A DNA stretch of 64,000 bases. Source: an uncultured Rickettsiales bacterium (GTDB lineage: Bacteria > Pseudomonadota > Alphaproteobacteria > Rickettsiales > UBA1997). The notes under the pieces are model-generated. The model saw only the letters and a program-made list of their open reading frames with translations, was not told the DNA's origin and did not search any database. Location: positions 22,918-86,917 of the forward strand of contig CALXVQ010000007.1 of assembly GCA_944392135.1 (NCBI GenBank). The letters run 5' to 3'. A program made the position numbers and the translations under genes. Below are positions 55,840-63,926 of the stretch, piece by piece; position 1 is the first letter of the stretch, and each line of letters opens with the position of its first letter.

Positions 55840-56583
55840 CTATTTATAACCATATAAAGAATTATTATAAACACAAACTACATCACCACCACTTCTAAGT
55901 GTAAATTGTCCAGCTACTTGTTCTATAACTAAATATTCATCAACTATTCTAAAGTTTACAATAGCTTCATAACCTTGTTCATTTACAACAAATATAGCTG
56001 GAATTTCAGCATTTTCATTCCTAAATTCCATATATGTAAATACACCATCATCAAAAACTTTAATAGGAGCAATTGAAGGTGTACCAGCAAATTCATAATT
56101 AAAATTATATTTACTTAAATCAGTGAGATCAGGATAATCATCTCTTTGTTTCTTAACATTGAATTTTACTATATTTTTATCTTCACTACTAGGGTAAACA
56201 AATTTAATAAAAAATGGAATATCCCCAGCATTTACATCATCTGGTCTTATAGCATCTAATTCAAAATAATAAATTCTTTTATTAGTAAAAACAGTCATTG
56301 TTGTTTGAGGATAATCACCAATAGGCTTTAAAAATAATTTATTTCCAACAACTTGTTGTGCCCATGGTACGCTATCACCCATTGTAATAGTTTGTGGAGT
56401 TTCACCTTCTTCAAACTCAATATATGCTTGATTGTAATAATAACCAATATATCTATAAACATCATTAGGATTATAAACATATGTTTGAAATCTTTTTTCT
56501 TTTCCAAGTGGTCTTGGTAATTGTACAGCATATAAATTTTGTAAACTAACAAAAAAAATAAAAATAAATAATAATTTTTTCAT
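55840..56583 (-). CDS. virB9: Type IV secretion protein VirB9-like
   Basis: Outer-membrane-complex component of P-type T4SS. The 247-residue protein has a signal peptide (about 1-20, LYAVQLP), then the N-terminal VirB9 beta domain (ITMGDSVPWAQQVVGNKLFLKPIG; TTMTVFTNKRIYYFELDA). The C-terminal VirB7-binding domain (KVFDDGVFTYMEFRN...PAIFVVNEQGYEAIVNFRI, VIEQVAGQFTLRSG) completes it. It lies 5 nt after virB8. virB10, virB11 and virD4, which usually follow, are missing; lon is next. Confidence 0.92.
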   Translation of the reverse strand: MKKLLFIFIFFVSLQNLYAVQLPRPLGKEKRFQTYVYNPNDVYRYIGYYYNQAYIEFEEGETPQTITMGDSVPWAQQVVGNKLFLKPIGDYPQTTMTVFTNKRIYYFELDAIRPDDVNAGDIPFFIKFVYPSSEDKNIVKFNVKKQRDDYPDLTDLSKYNFNYEFAGTPSIAPIKVFDDGVFTYMEFRNENAEIPAIFVVNEQGYEAIVNFRIVDEYLVIEQVAGQFTLRSGGDVVCVYNNSLYGYK

Positions 56584-56588
56584 AAACT

Positions 56589-57383
56589 TTACTTTAAATC
56601 ATAATTTTTATAACTTATAACTTTAAATTTAATTGGTAAATATTCACCAGTTTTTTTATTGGTTTCTACACCAGAAAATTCAAATGAAATTACAGCTTTT
56701 CTTTTTTGGCTTGTGGTTTTATTTCCTATTTGTGTATTTAATGTGTAATAAACCTCAGCTCTTATCGGCAAGATATTAACATTAAAATAATCTTTTAGTT
56801 TGCTAAACCAACCCTTTTTATCTATTCTTATAAATTTAAAAGAATTAATTTGTACTGTCGTCTCAACATCCTTTCCAAAAAAGTAATATGGTCCACCAAC
56901 ATTATTTCTACTCATAAAAATTTTAAATTCATTATAAACATCACTTGATGAGTTATTTTCAATAACTTTTAATTTATGGTTCATATCGTTAACATTTGCA
57001 GTTTTGTAATTATGACTTTCCCTTTCTTCTACATAATTAATTAATAAATATCTTAATATATCTTCATTAGTTGTAAGTGTATCATTATTCTTTGATAAAT
57101 CATATATAGATGTTTGATAAACAGATAAATCCTTTTCTTTGATGATTACATAAATATCTTCTTTTAATGGTAATAAAGTTGCAATCAACTGCACAACATT
57201 ATAAATAATAAATATAGAAATAATAGAAGCAAATAATAGCAAAGTCCTATCCACTATCGGCTGAATATATGTAATAGTGTACCAGCTAAAAGCATCTTTA
57301 AAATAATTTCCACTATCCATAGCAAATTTTATGGATTCTTTATATTTTTCATCGTAGTTATTATAATTGCTTGGCTCTTCCAT
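56589..57383 (-). CDS. virB8: Type IV secretion protein VirB8-like
   Basis: Bitopic inner-membrane T4SS assembly factor. A cytoplasmic head of ~45 residues is followed by one membrane segment at about 47-70. An NTF2-like periplasmic domain contains ILRYLLINYVEERESHNY and a terminal beta sheet region RAEVYYTLNTQIGNKTTSQKRKAVISFEF. Length 264. It is the first gene of the B8-B9 pair and is divergent from comF. Confidence 0.88.
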   Translation of the reverse strand: MEEPSNYNNYDEKYKESIKFAMDSGNYFKDAFSWYTITYIQPIVDRTLLLFASIISIFIIYNVVQLIATLLPLKEDIYVIIKEKDLSVYQTSIYDLSKNNDTLTTNEDILRYLLINYVEERESHNYKTANVNDMNHKLKVIENNSSSDVYNEFKIFMSRNNVGGPYYFFGKDVETTVQINSFKFIRIDKKGWFSKLKDYFNVNILPIRAEVYYTLNTQIGNKTTSQKRKAVISFEFSGVETNKKTGEYLPIKFKVISYKNYDLK

Positions 57384-57499
57384 TTGCTATATTTGTTATT
57401 ATCATATACAATTATGCAATTAAAATTATAAATTTCAATAAATATATTGATACTTTTAATATTGCATCATATTATTTAAATATAATAAAATATAAAAAT

Positions 57500-58231
57500 A
57501 TGAAATTATTAAATTTTTTAATAAAACTAATTTTTCCACCAAAATGTCCGCTATGCGAAAAAATAGTGGAAGAAGATGAGACATTATGTAAGGATTGTTG
57601 GGAAAAAATTAAATTTATAAAAGAACCATTTTGTGATAAATGCTCTTCACCGCTTGAATACAAAGTATCCAATAAAGTTATTTGTGCTCATTGCATACAA
57701 ACAAAACCATTATATGTAAAACTTAGAAGTGCTGTCGTTTATAATTCTATTGTATCAAAAATTATTTTTAAATTTAAGTTTTATGATAAAATGCATTTAA
57801 AGAAATTTATGGCAAAACTGATGGTTGAAGCTTCAAAAGATATAATGGACGATATAGATATATTAATTCCAATACCACTTCACAAGAAAAGATTAATTTT
57901 TAGAAAATATAATCAATCATTATTATTAGCAGAAGAAATTGCAAAACTAACAGATAAAAATGTTATATATAATTTTCTATATAAAAATAAGCATACAGTA
58001 CCACAAGTAAAATTAAAACAAAAAGATAGAATTGAAAATATTAAAGGTAAATTTTCAATAAATAAAGAATATTTAAACAAAATAAAAGAATATAAAAATC
58101 TAAATTTTGCATTGATTGATGATGTTGTAACAACCGGTTCAACAATTAAAGAATGCATAAAAACATTAAATAAGATTGGTATAAAAAATGTTTATGTAAT
58201 TAGTTTTGCAAAAACTTTTTATAAACATTAA
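57500..58231 (+). CDS. comF: ComF-family phosphoribosyltransferase-like protein
   Basis: ComF-type protein linked to DNA uptake in competent species, but widespread elsewhere. An N-terminal zinc ribbon (PPKCPLCEKIV, LCKDCW, FCDKCSSPL, CAHC) is followed by a PRTase domain with the PRPP-binding loop FALIDDVVTTGSTIKEC. Start at 57500 (MKLLNFLIKLIFPPKCPLC, the family start, 243 residues). The same frame extends up to 57371 but would overlap the virB8 start with no family match. Its end overlaps the convergent GyrI-like gene by 4 nt. Confidence 0.93.
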   Translation: MKLLNFLIKLIFPPKCPLCEKIVEEDETLCKDCWEKIKFIKEPFCDKCSSPLEYKVSNKVICAHCIQTKPLYVKLRSAVVYNSIVSKIIFKFKFYDKMHLKKFMAKLMVEASKDIMDDIDILIPIPLHKKRLIFRKYNQSLLLAEEIAKLTDKNVIYNFLYKNKHTVPQVKLKQKDRIENIKGKFSINKEYLNKIKEYKNLNFALIDDVVTTGSTIKECIKTLNKIGIKNVYVISFAKTFYKH

Positions 58232-58707
58232 AGAAATTCTATTGGAAATAATAAATGTATAGTATCATAATTGTCTTTTACATCATAAAATTCTTGCATT
58301 GCACCAACTAAATTATATTTATGTTTTGGTAAATAATCATTAGTTATGTATTCAAAAACTTTTTGATATTCATCTTTTTTACATTTTACAGCTACATATT
58401 TAAAAGCTGGAATTGTAATTTTACTCCATCCTTTTGGTACAATAGTATCTTTTTCAACTTCACAACCAGCCATATATTTTCCTTGCCAACTCCAAGGTAA
58501 AAACATTTCATCAATATCTGTCATAACTCCCCAAAAACCGGCAATATTTCCATTACTATCAGTTTTTACAATATCTTTTATTTCATTAAAATTATTATTT
58601 GCATCGTCCCATAAGTCTTGAATCCAAGAAGAATTGGAATCAGAAGCTCCTTCGCCCATTTTTCCTACAACATATACTTTATCTTTATCTATAATTTCTA
58701 TTTCCAT
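58228..58707 (-). CDS. GyrI-like small-molecule-binding protein
   Basis: A 159-residue protein with the GyrI/AraC effector-binding pattern. It shows a VYVVGKMGEG opening, FWGVMTDIDE, YMAGCEVEKD, and IPAFKYVAVKCKKDE leading to a terminal IHLLFPIEF. No DNA-binding domain is present, so it is a stand-alone sensor or hydrolase-like SHS2 domain of unknown ligand. ATG at 58707 is chosen; GTG at 58713 is possible. It lies downstream of coaD on the same strand. Confidence 0.8.
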   Translation of the reverse strand: MEIEIIDKDKVYVVGKMGEGASDSNSSWIQDLWDDANNNFNEIKDIVKTDSNGNIAGFWGVMTDIDEMFLPWSWQGKYMAGCEVEKDTIVPKGWSKITIPAFKYVAVKCKKDEYQKVFEYITNDYLPKHKYNLVGAMQEFYDVKDNYDTIHLLFPIEFL

Positions 58708-58714
58708 AAACACC

Positions 58715-59200
58715 CTACTCTACTAATTTTTTTAACAATTTTTCTCTCACATTATTAGAAACAAAATCCTTCACATCACTGCCTAATCTTGCTACTTGTT
58801 TTACAACAGTTGATGAGATAAATTGTGTAGAATCAAGTGATGGCAAAAATATTGTTTCTACATTATTTACTTTTTTATTTATATTAGCCATAGCCATTTC
58901 TTTTTCAAAATCTATTGTATTTCTTAATCCTTTTATTATAAAATTTACATTATTTTCAACAAAAAAACCAACAAGACTACCTGTAGATGGTATAATTTTA
59001 ATATTTTTTAAACCTAAATTTTTAATTTCTTCTTCTACCATCTCAATTCGTTCTGCTTGTGAAAACAATGTCTTTTTTCCAGAATCTTTTGCTGGTGCAA
59101 CAATTAAAACATCAACCATTTTTGATGCTCTTTTAATTATATCTATATGTCCGTTTGTTAGTGGATCAAATGTACCAGGATAAACAGCTATAATTGACAT
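58715..59200 (-). CDS. coaD: Phosphopantetheine adenylyltransferase
   Basis: Fourth step of coenzyme A synthesis. The 161-residue protein has the nucleotidyltransferase motif YPGTFDPLTNGHIDIIKRA, the GLRNTIDFEKEMAMANIN segment and LDSTQFISSTVVKQVARLG (ISSTxVK signature). It starts directly after the nfu-type gene stop (TAA then ATG), so it is cotranscribed with it, followed by the GyrI-like gene. Confidence 0.96.
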   Translation of the reverse strand: MSIIAVYPGTFDPLTNGHIDIIKRASKMVDVLIVAPAKDSGKKTLFSQAERIEMVEEEIKNLGLKNIKIIPSTGSLVGFFVENNVNFIIKGLRNTIDFEKEMAMANINKKVNNVETIFLPSLDSTQFISSTVVKQVARLGSDVKDFVSNNVREKLLKKLVE

Positions 59201-59512
59201 TTATTCTTCTATTTCATCCTCATCAAACTTACTTGCAATAACTTCTTCAATTTCTGGCACATATTCTTTTAAAATACCTTCAACAGCATTTTTTAAAGTA
59301 ATTGCAGCCATAGGGCAACCATGACAAGCCCCTAATAATTTAACTTCAACAACACCATCATTATAATCAACAAATTCAATATTTCCACCATCCATAACTA
59401 ATGCTGGCCTTATTTTTTCTGTAATTTGTTTTTTAATTTCAGCAATAATTTCTTCTCTATTTTCAGTAATTTCTGTATCTTTTTCTACTTTTTTATTTGA
59501 TTTCTTTGACAT
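59201..59512 (-). CDS. NifU C-terminal domain (Nfu-type) Fe-S scaffold
   Basis: A 103-residue protein with a charged N-terminus, then the Nfu domain: IRPALVMDGGNIEFVDYNDGVVEVKLLGACHGCPMA. The CxxC (CHGC) binds an Fe-S cluster for delivery to apoproteins. It lacks the degenerate A-type domain of NfuA, so it is the short form common in alphaproteobacteria and mitochondria. Start at the ATG 59512; a TTG at 59518 would add two residues. It is coupled to coaD. Confidence 0.92.
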   Translation of the reverse strand: MSKKSNKKVEKDTEITENREEIIAEIKKQITEKIRPALVMDGGNIEFVDYNDGVVEVKLLGACHGCPMAAITLKNAVEGILKEYVPEIEEVIASKFDEDEIEE

Positions 59513-59583
59513 TTTCAAAAAATTTTATTTAACTACCATAAAATATAAAACGATATAAATTATCTTGCAAATATTTTTTATAT

Positions 59584-59886
59584 TTATTTACAAGAATAAC
59601 AATCATTACCTCTATATAAAGATTTTTTAACTATATTATCTTTTAGTATATATTGTGTTGTACACCAATCGGTATGACAACCAAACTCATTACAAGTAGT
59701 ATCGCTAATTGTATATTCTAATGATTTACTTTCATTAGTGTTATAAACAGAAGTTGGATTTCCAATTAATTCAACTAATTCACTCTCTTTTAAACCAATT
59801 CTAGAATTTATTAATTTTTGATAATTACTTTCAGTACAGCAACTTGACAAAATAAATACCATTACACTTATTAATAAAATTTTCAT
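59584..59886 (-). CDS. Small Cys-rich lipoprotein, BamE/SmpA-like
   Basis: A 100-residue lipoprotein. The signal peptide ends in the lipobox LSSC (about 15-18). The body has the BamE/OmlA-like pattern RIGLKESELVELIGNPTSVY...LEYTI, which typically folds as a small alpha-beta domain. Eight or nine further cysteines (TTCNEFGCHTDWC, DCYSC) are unusual for BamE and suggest disulphides or metal binding. It might be a BamE paralogue or a similar-fold lipoprotein. It is flanked by minus-strand nfu and lolD. Confidence 0.75.
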   Translation of the reverse strand: MKILLISVMVFILSSCCTESNYQKLINSRIGLKESELVELIGNPTSVYNTNESKSLEYTISDTTCNEFGCHTDWCTTQYILKDNIVKKSLYRGNDCYSCK

Positions 59887-59953
59887 TTTAATAATCGTTA
59901 TTTATTATAAAAAGATAGTAGGTTTAAATATTTAAAAAGTAAATAAAAATAAA

Positions 59954-60643
59954 TTAATATTCTACAATCTTTTTATCTTTTATAGTAATCATTCTATCTA
60001 ATTTTTTAGCTAAATCAATATTATGTGTCACCATTAACAAACTAGAATTATAATTATGTACTATTTTTAATAATAAATTAAATACAATATCAGCATTTTC
60101 TGGATCTAAATTTCCAGTAGGTTCATCTGCTAAAATTATTAATGGATTATTGATAATTGCTCTTGCGATAGCAACCCTTTGTCTTTCACCACCAGATAAT
60201 TGGTAAGGTCTATTTTTGATTTTTGATGATAACCCCAAATCATCTAAAATATCTTTTGCTCTTTTTTCAATTTCTTTCTTCTTTTCTGTATTTTTAACAA
60301 GTCCAGGTAATATAACATTTTCTAGAATTGAAAATTCAGGCAATAAATGATGAAATTGAAATACAAAACCTATATTATCTCTTCTGATAATAGTTTTTTG
60401 TATATCAGTTAAATTTTTAATATTTTGATTATTTATATAAATATCACCACTTGTTGGAGTGTCAAGCAAACCACATATTTGTAATAATGTAGTCTTGCCG
60501 GAACCAGATGGCCCAACAAATGCAACAGTTTCTTTATTTCTAACAAACAATGAAGAATCCTTGATTACTTCAAGCGATCCTTCACTTTGTTTATAAGATT
60601 TACTTATATTTTCTAAAATTAAGATTTTATTTTCTGTATTCAT
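59954..60643 (-). CDS. lolD: Lipoprotein-releasing system ATP-binding protein LolD
   Basis: ATPase of the LolCDE complex that releases lipoproteins to LolA. The 229-residue protein has Walker A GPSGSGKTTLLQICG, Q-loop FQFHHLLPEFSILENV (typical of LolD), signature LSGGERQRVAIARA and Walker B ILADEPTGNLDP. The start at 60643 forms a TAATG overlap with the ferredoxin stop; a further five residues upstream are possible. lolC/lolE are not in the window. MacB-type ATPases are close relatives, but the Q-loop pattern favours LolD. Confidence 0.9.
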   Translation of the reverse strand: MNTENKILILENISKSYKQSEGSLEVIKDSSLFVRNKETVAFVGPSGSGKTTLLQICGLLDTPTSGDIYINNQNIKNLTDIQKTIIRRDNIGFVFQFHHLLPEFSILENVILPGLVKNTEKKKEIEKRAKDILDDLGLSSKIKNRPYQLSGGERQRVAIARAIINNPLIILADEPTGNLDPENADIVFNLLLKIVHNYNSSLLMVTHNIDLAKKLDRMITIKDKKIVEY

Positions 60644-60882
60644 TAAGCTTCTGGCCATTCAGCTGATTTTTCTTCATTATATTTTACAGCATCTTCAGGA
60701 GCTTCGTCATCAGCTAAAATTGCACCTTCTGGTGATACTGTTTGGCAAACACCACAATCAATACAAACATTAGGATCAATAACTAATTCTCCATTTTCTC
60801 CTTTTCTGAAAGCTTGAACTGGACAAGCAGATGGAGCATCAGCTATATCATTATAATTTTTTGTTACAACTACTCTTGGCAT
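60643..60882 (-). CDS. Ferredoxin with a single remaining 4Fe-4S site
   Basis: A 79-residue ferredoxin-like protein. The pattern DAPSACPVQAF...VIDPNVCIDCGVCQTVSPEGAI is that of FdxA-type seven-iron ferredoxins. The first CxxCxxxC is absent and the usual CP after CIDCGVC reads SP. The remaining cysteines (one in SACP and three in CIDCGVC) can bind one 4Fe-4S cluster. The acidic tail (EDAVKYNEEKSAEWPEA) is like FdxA tails. It is coupled to lolD. It is an electron carrier of unknown partner. Confidence 0.85.
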   Translation of the reverse strand: MPRVVVTKNYNDIADAPSACPVQAFRKGENGELVIDPNVCIDCGVCQTVSPEGAILADDEAPEDAVKYNEEKSAEWPEA

Positions 60883-61081
60883 ATTTTTTCCTTTATATTT
60901 TTAATAAACACAAAATAATTATAAAAATATCTTTTTAAAAACACAACCATTATTTATTATTTTTCTATTTTAGCAAAAGATATAACTAAATGATATAACA
61001 ATTTTTTATATCATAAAATAAAAAACTTTACTTTTTAAATAAATATACTTATATATATTATTGATTAAATTTTTTGTGATT

Positions 61082-61606
61082 ATGAAAAAACTTAACTTTG
61101 CTATTTTTTTATATTATTTATTTACTTCATTTTTATATGCCGAAGTAATTGATAATATTACAAAAGAAGAAAAAAAGTTTGGAGATTGGACTGTATTATG
61201 TGAAGAAGATGTTATGATGGAAGATGCTAATTGCAAAATTTTTACAACATTTTATAATAATACATCTTCTGTATATATTCAACCTAATAATAAAATAGCA
61301 AATCAAGTAGTTATTATGATTCCATCAGCATTAGAAACAACAGATGTTAAAGTAAAAATAGATAAAAATCCATTAATTACATCGGATATTATTGAAAAAA
61401 GAGATAGATATGGTGTTATACCTTTTTCACCTACAAAACAAAAATTAATGTTATCACAATTAAAAAATGGACAAGAAATGTATATTAGGTTTACCGTTCG
61501 CGACTTGAAAGTTGCTGGCGGGATGAAGGAAATTACTGTTAAGATTTCATTAACAGAATTTTCTAAAATGCTTGTTTACTATGATTTAAAAATATCTAGT
61601 GAATAA
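61082..61606 (+). CDS. Invasion-associated locus B (IalB) family protein
   Basis: An exported protein of 174 residues from the ATG at 61082; an in-frame TTG at 61061 would only lengthen the signal peptide. Signal peptide about 1-20 (LFTSFLYAEV). The IalB pattern FGDWTVLCEED...CKIFTTF...I(M)IPSA...KIDKNP and terminal EFSKMLVYYDL-like segment is recognisable. IalB of Bartonella is linked to erythrocyte invasion; homologues are widespread in alphaproteobacteria with unclear roles. It precedes gapA by 40 nt. Confidence 0.85.
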   Translation: MKKLNFAIFLYYLFTSFLYAEVIDNITKEEKKFGDWTVLCEEDVMMEDANCKIFTTFYNNTSSVYIQPNNKIANQVVIMIPSALETTDVKVKIDKNPLITSDIIEKRDRYGVIPFSPTKQKLMLSQLKNGQEMYIRFTVRDLKVAGGMKEITVKISLTEFSKMLVYYDLKISSE

Positions 61607-61646
61607 AGTATTTTAATTTTTATTAATAAAAGTTAATAGGTAAAAT

Positions 61647-62660
61647 ATGACAAAGAAACTTGCTATTAATGGTTTTGGAAGAATCGGAAGATGTGTTCTT
61701 AGAGCTTACTTCGAAAATCAAGAAAAATACAAAGATTTAGAAATTGTTGCTATAAACGACTTAGCACCATTAGATACAAATCTTTATTTATTAAAATATG
61801 ATTCAGTTCATGGAACTTTCAAATATGATGCAAAAATTGAAGGTGATTCTATGATTGTTGATGGCAAAAAAATCAAAGTTGTTTCAGAAAGAGATGCTTC
61901 TAAATTACCATGGAAAGAATTAGGTGTTGATGTTGTTTTAGAATGTACAGGTTTATTCTTAACAGCTGAATTAGCACAACCACATATCAATGCTGGTGCT
62001 AAAAAAGTTATGATGTCAGGCCCTACAAAAACTCCTGATCAAGTAAAAACAATCGTTTATGGTGTTAACGATGAACAATTAACATCTTCTGATACAATTA
62101 TTTCTAATGCTTCTTGTACAACAAACTGCTTAGCTCCTATGGCAAAAGCATTAGATAAAGTTCTTGGAATTGAAGAAGGTCATATGACTACAATTCATTC
62201 ATATACAAACGATCAAAATATATTGGATAAAGTACATAAAGATAAAAGAAGAGCAAGAGCTGGTGCTTTATCAATGATTCCTACATCAACAGGTGCTGCA
62301 AAAGCTGTTGCTTTGGTATTACCACAATTGAAAGGAAAATTAGATGGTGTTTCAATTAGAGTTCCAACCCCTGATGTTTCTTTCGTTGATTTAAGTTTTG
62401 TATCTAAAAAAGAAACAACAGTTGAAGAAGTTAATGAAATCATGATGAATGCTGCTAAAGACCCTTCAATGCATGGTGTATTACAAGTAGTTACAGATCC
62501 TGTTGTTTCTATTGATATGATGGGCAACCCACACAGCTCAATTTTCGATGTATCACAAACAAAAGTTCTTAACGGTAAATTCGTAAGAGTTGGTTCTTGG
62601 TATGATAATGAATGGGGCTATTCTAACAGAATGTTAGACTTATGTACTATTTGGAAATAA
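61647..62660 (+). CDS. gapA: Glyceraldehyde-3-phosphate dehydrogenase, type I
   Basis: Oxidises G3P to 1,3-bisphosphoglycerate. The 337-residue protein has the Rossmann start INGFGRIGRCVLRA and the NAD-selecting AINDL. The active site ISNASCTTNCLAPM carries the catalytic Cys. RVPTPDVSFVDLSF and the terminal SWYDNEWGYSNRMLDL are intact. Codon use looks less AT-extreme than its neighbours, as expected for a highly expressed gene. It ends at a good terminator. Confidence 0.98.
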   Translation: MTKKLAINGFGRIGRCVLRAYFENQEKYKDLEIVAINDLAPLDTNLYLLKYDSVHGTFKYDAKIEGDSMIVDGKKIKVVSERDASKLPWKELGVDVVLECTGLFLTAELAQPHINAGAKKVMMSGPTKTPDQVKTIVYGVNDEQLTSSDTIISNASCTTNCLAPMAKALDKVLGIEEGHMTTIHSYTNDQNILDKVHKDKRRARAGALSMIPTSTGAAKAVALVLPQLKGKLDGVSIRVPTPDVSFVDLSFVSKKETTVEEVNEIMMNAAKDPSMHGVLQVVTDPVVSIDMMGNPHSSIFDVSQTKVLNGKFVRVGSWYDNEWGYSNRMLDLCTIWK

Positions 62661-62685
62661 TAATTCATATTATTATCTATTAAAG

Positions 62686-62706
62686 TTGGCCTTGAAAAAA
62701 GGCCAA
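62686..62706 (+). terminator. Terminator of gapA
   Basis: TTGGCCTT (62686-62693) and AAGGCCAA (62699-62706) form an 8-bp perfect GC-containing stem with a 5-nt loop, followed by TTTTTATTATTTA. Confidence 0.88.
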
Positions 62707-62807
62707 TTTTTATTATTTATAAAAAAAATGTAAATTTTATAAAATTTTTCTTTATTTTTTATTTTTTTTATGCTATAATAGTGTTATATTAATAATAATT
62801 ATAATAA

Positions 62808-63002
62808 ATGACAATATACCAAGATATAGATTTACCATTGAAAACATTGCATTTATCAGCTAGGTATGAAGCTAATACTGATGATTTGGTTAATCTTTTA
62901 TCACAAAGTTTTAAAAAAATTTTAAATGTGTACGATAATAAAAAAGAATTAAGATATTTATGTCATGAAAAATTTTATACAATAGCATCTGCTAGTGCAT
63001 AA
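62808..63002 (+). CDS. Hypothetical protein, overlaps the next gene
   Basis: A 64-residue open frame from an ATG at 62808 (MTIYQDIDLPLKTLHLSARYE) ending ASASA. It has no recognised family, signal peptide or membrane segment. Its last 8 nt overlap the next gene, which starts with GTG at 62995 in another frame. The two may be coupled genes or the halves of one gene split by a frameshift. Spacing and codon pattern look coding, but conservation is not visible here. Confidence 0.55.
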   Translation: MTIYQDIDLPLKTLHLSARYEANTDDLVNLLSQSFKKILNVYDNKKELRYLCHEKFYTIASASA

Positions 63003-63678
63003 CATAATACAAAAAGCTTTTAAAAATATGTGCGAAGACTTGTCTTTTAGCAATATTTTTAAAGATAAAAAATTTGGAAATGTTGGGGAATATCTTGATA
63101 GTTTAGCTTTTAAAATTTATGACTATGCATTTTGTGATACAAGGGAACAACAAATGGATAGATACCATAAAGTTTTTGGTGATTCATCATATAGAACTAT
63201 ACAAATATTCTTTGCTCAAAAGGGACAATTATGGCTTCTAAATATGCTAAATAATCTTGCAGAATGGGCTGGTGGCAAATCACAAAAAGAAATAGATGAA
63301 GGTTTAAAGGATTTTTTAAGAGATGCAGTAGATAAAGATTTTTCACCATATCATGATAAAACATCAAAAGAAAAAATGGATAAAATAATTCAAGATCTTA
63401 TTGAAAAAGGTAAAAAGGCAACAAAAAAATGCAAAGAAGGAACAGAAATTCCAAATACTTTTAAAGTAAAAGAAAACAGAATGTTAGTTCTTGGGAAAGG
63501 TAATTTTAAAAATAGTTTAGATACTTATACACCAATGACTAAAATAAATAAGAAATTTAATACTATTTTAGAAAATGAAGTTGCAAATATATCTCCAATA
63601 CAAGAAAAAAGCAAAACATTTGTTGAGAAATATTTAGAGAGAAATAATAAACAACAACAAAATACATTTAACATATAA
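62995..63678 (+). CDS. Hypothetical protein, GTG start
   Basis: A 227-residue soluble, lysine-rich protein of unknown family. The GTG start overlaps the end of the preceding frame; a stop in this frame at 62983-62985 sets the upstream limit, and an ATG at 63025 (MCEDLSF) is an alternative. Notable segments are QMDRYHKVFGDSSYRTIQIFF, WLLNMLNNLAEWAGG and a C-terminal Gln/Asn-rich end. No membrane or signal features. A terminator follows at 63703-63733, so the pair is a unit of its own between gapA and dapE. Confidence 0.7.
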   Translation: MHNIIQKAFKNMCEDLSFSNIFKDKKFGNVGEYLDSLAFKIYDYAFCDTREQQMDRYHKVFGDSSYRTIQIFFAQKGQLWLLNMLNNLAEWAGGKSQKEIDEGLKDFLRDAVDKDFSPYHDKTSKEKMDKIIQDLIEKGKKATKKCKEGTEIPNTFKVKENRMLVLGKGNFKNSLDTYTPMTKINKKFNTILENEVANISPIQEKSKTFVEKYLERNNKQQQNTFNI

Positions 63679-63702
63679 TTTGATTACATTATAACTATAA
63701 AC

Positions 63703-63733
63703 AAAAATCACTGGATAAAACTGGTGATTTTTT
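63703..63733 (+). terminator. Terminator after the hypothetical pair
   Basis: AAAAATCAC pairs with GTGATTTTT around an inner TGG...CTG extension with G-U pairs and a loop of ATAAAA. The 3' arm merges into a T-run (TTTTTTTATATTTT). Confidence 0.75.
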
Positions 63734-63867
63734 TATATTTTATAAAAATATCTTTGATTTATAATAAATTATCTAAAAATTATTTGTATTATATATATAA
63801 AAAATTAAGAAAATATTATAAAAATTTAAAAAATATATATAAAAAATAATATTAATTATTAAAACTA

Positions 63868-63898
63868 TTGACAAAAACAAATAAAAATATAATATTTA
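63868..63898 (+). promoter_or_regulatory. Possible promoter of dapE
   Basis: A perfect TTGACA is at 63868-63873. Downstream, TATAAT at 63888-63893 is perfect but only 14 nt away; AATATT at 17 nt is an alternative -10. The region is so AT-rich that matches by chance are likely. Confidence 0.35.
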
Positions 63899-63926
63899 AT
63901 TTTATGTAAATAAATTAAAATTAATT

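Noticed and set aside
57371..57499. N-terminal extension of comF with a hydrophobic start
   Set aside because: It overlaps the virB8 start and precedes the normal ComF start at 57500; the extension has no family support.
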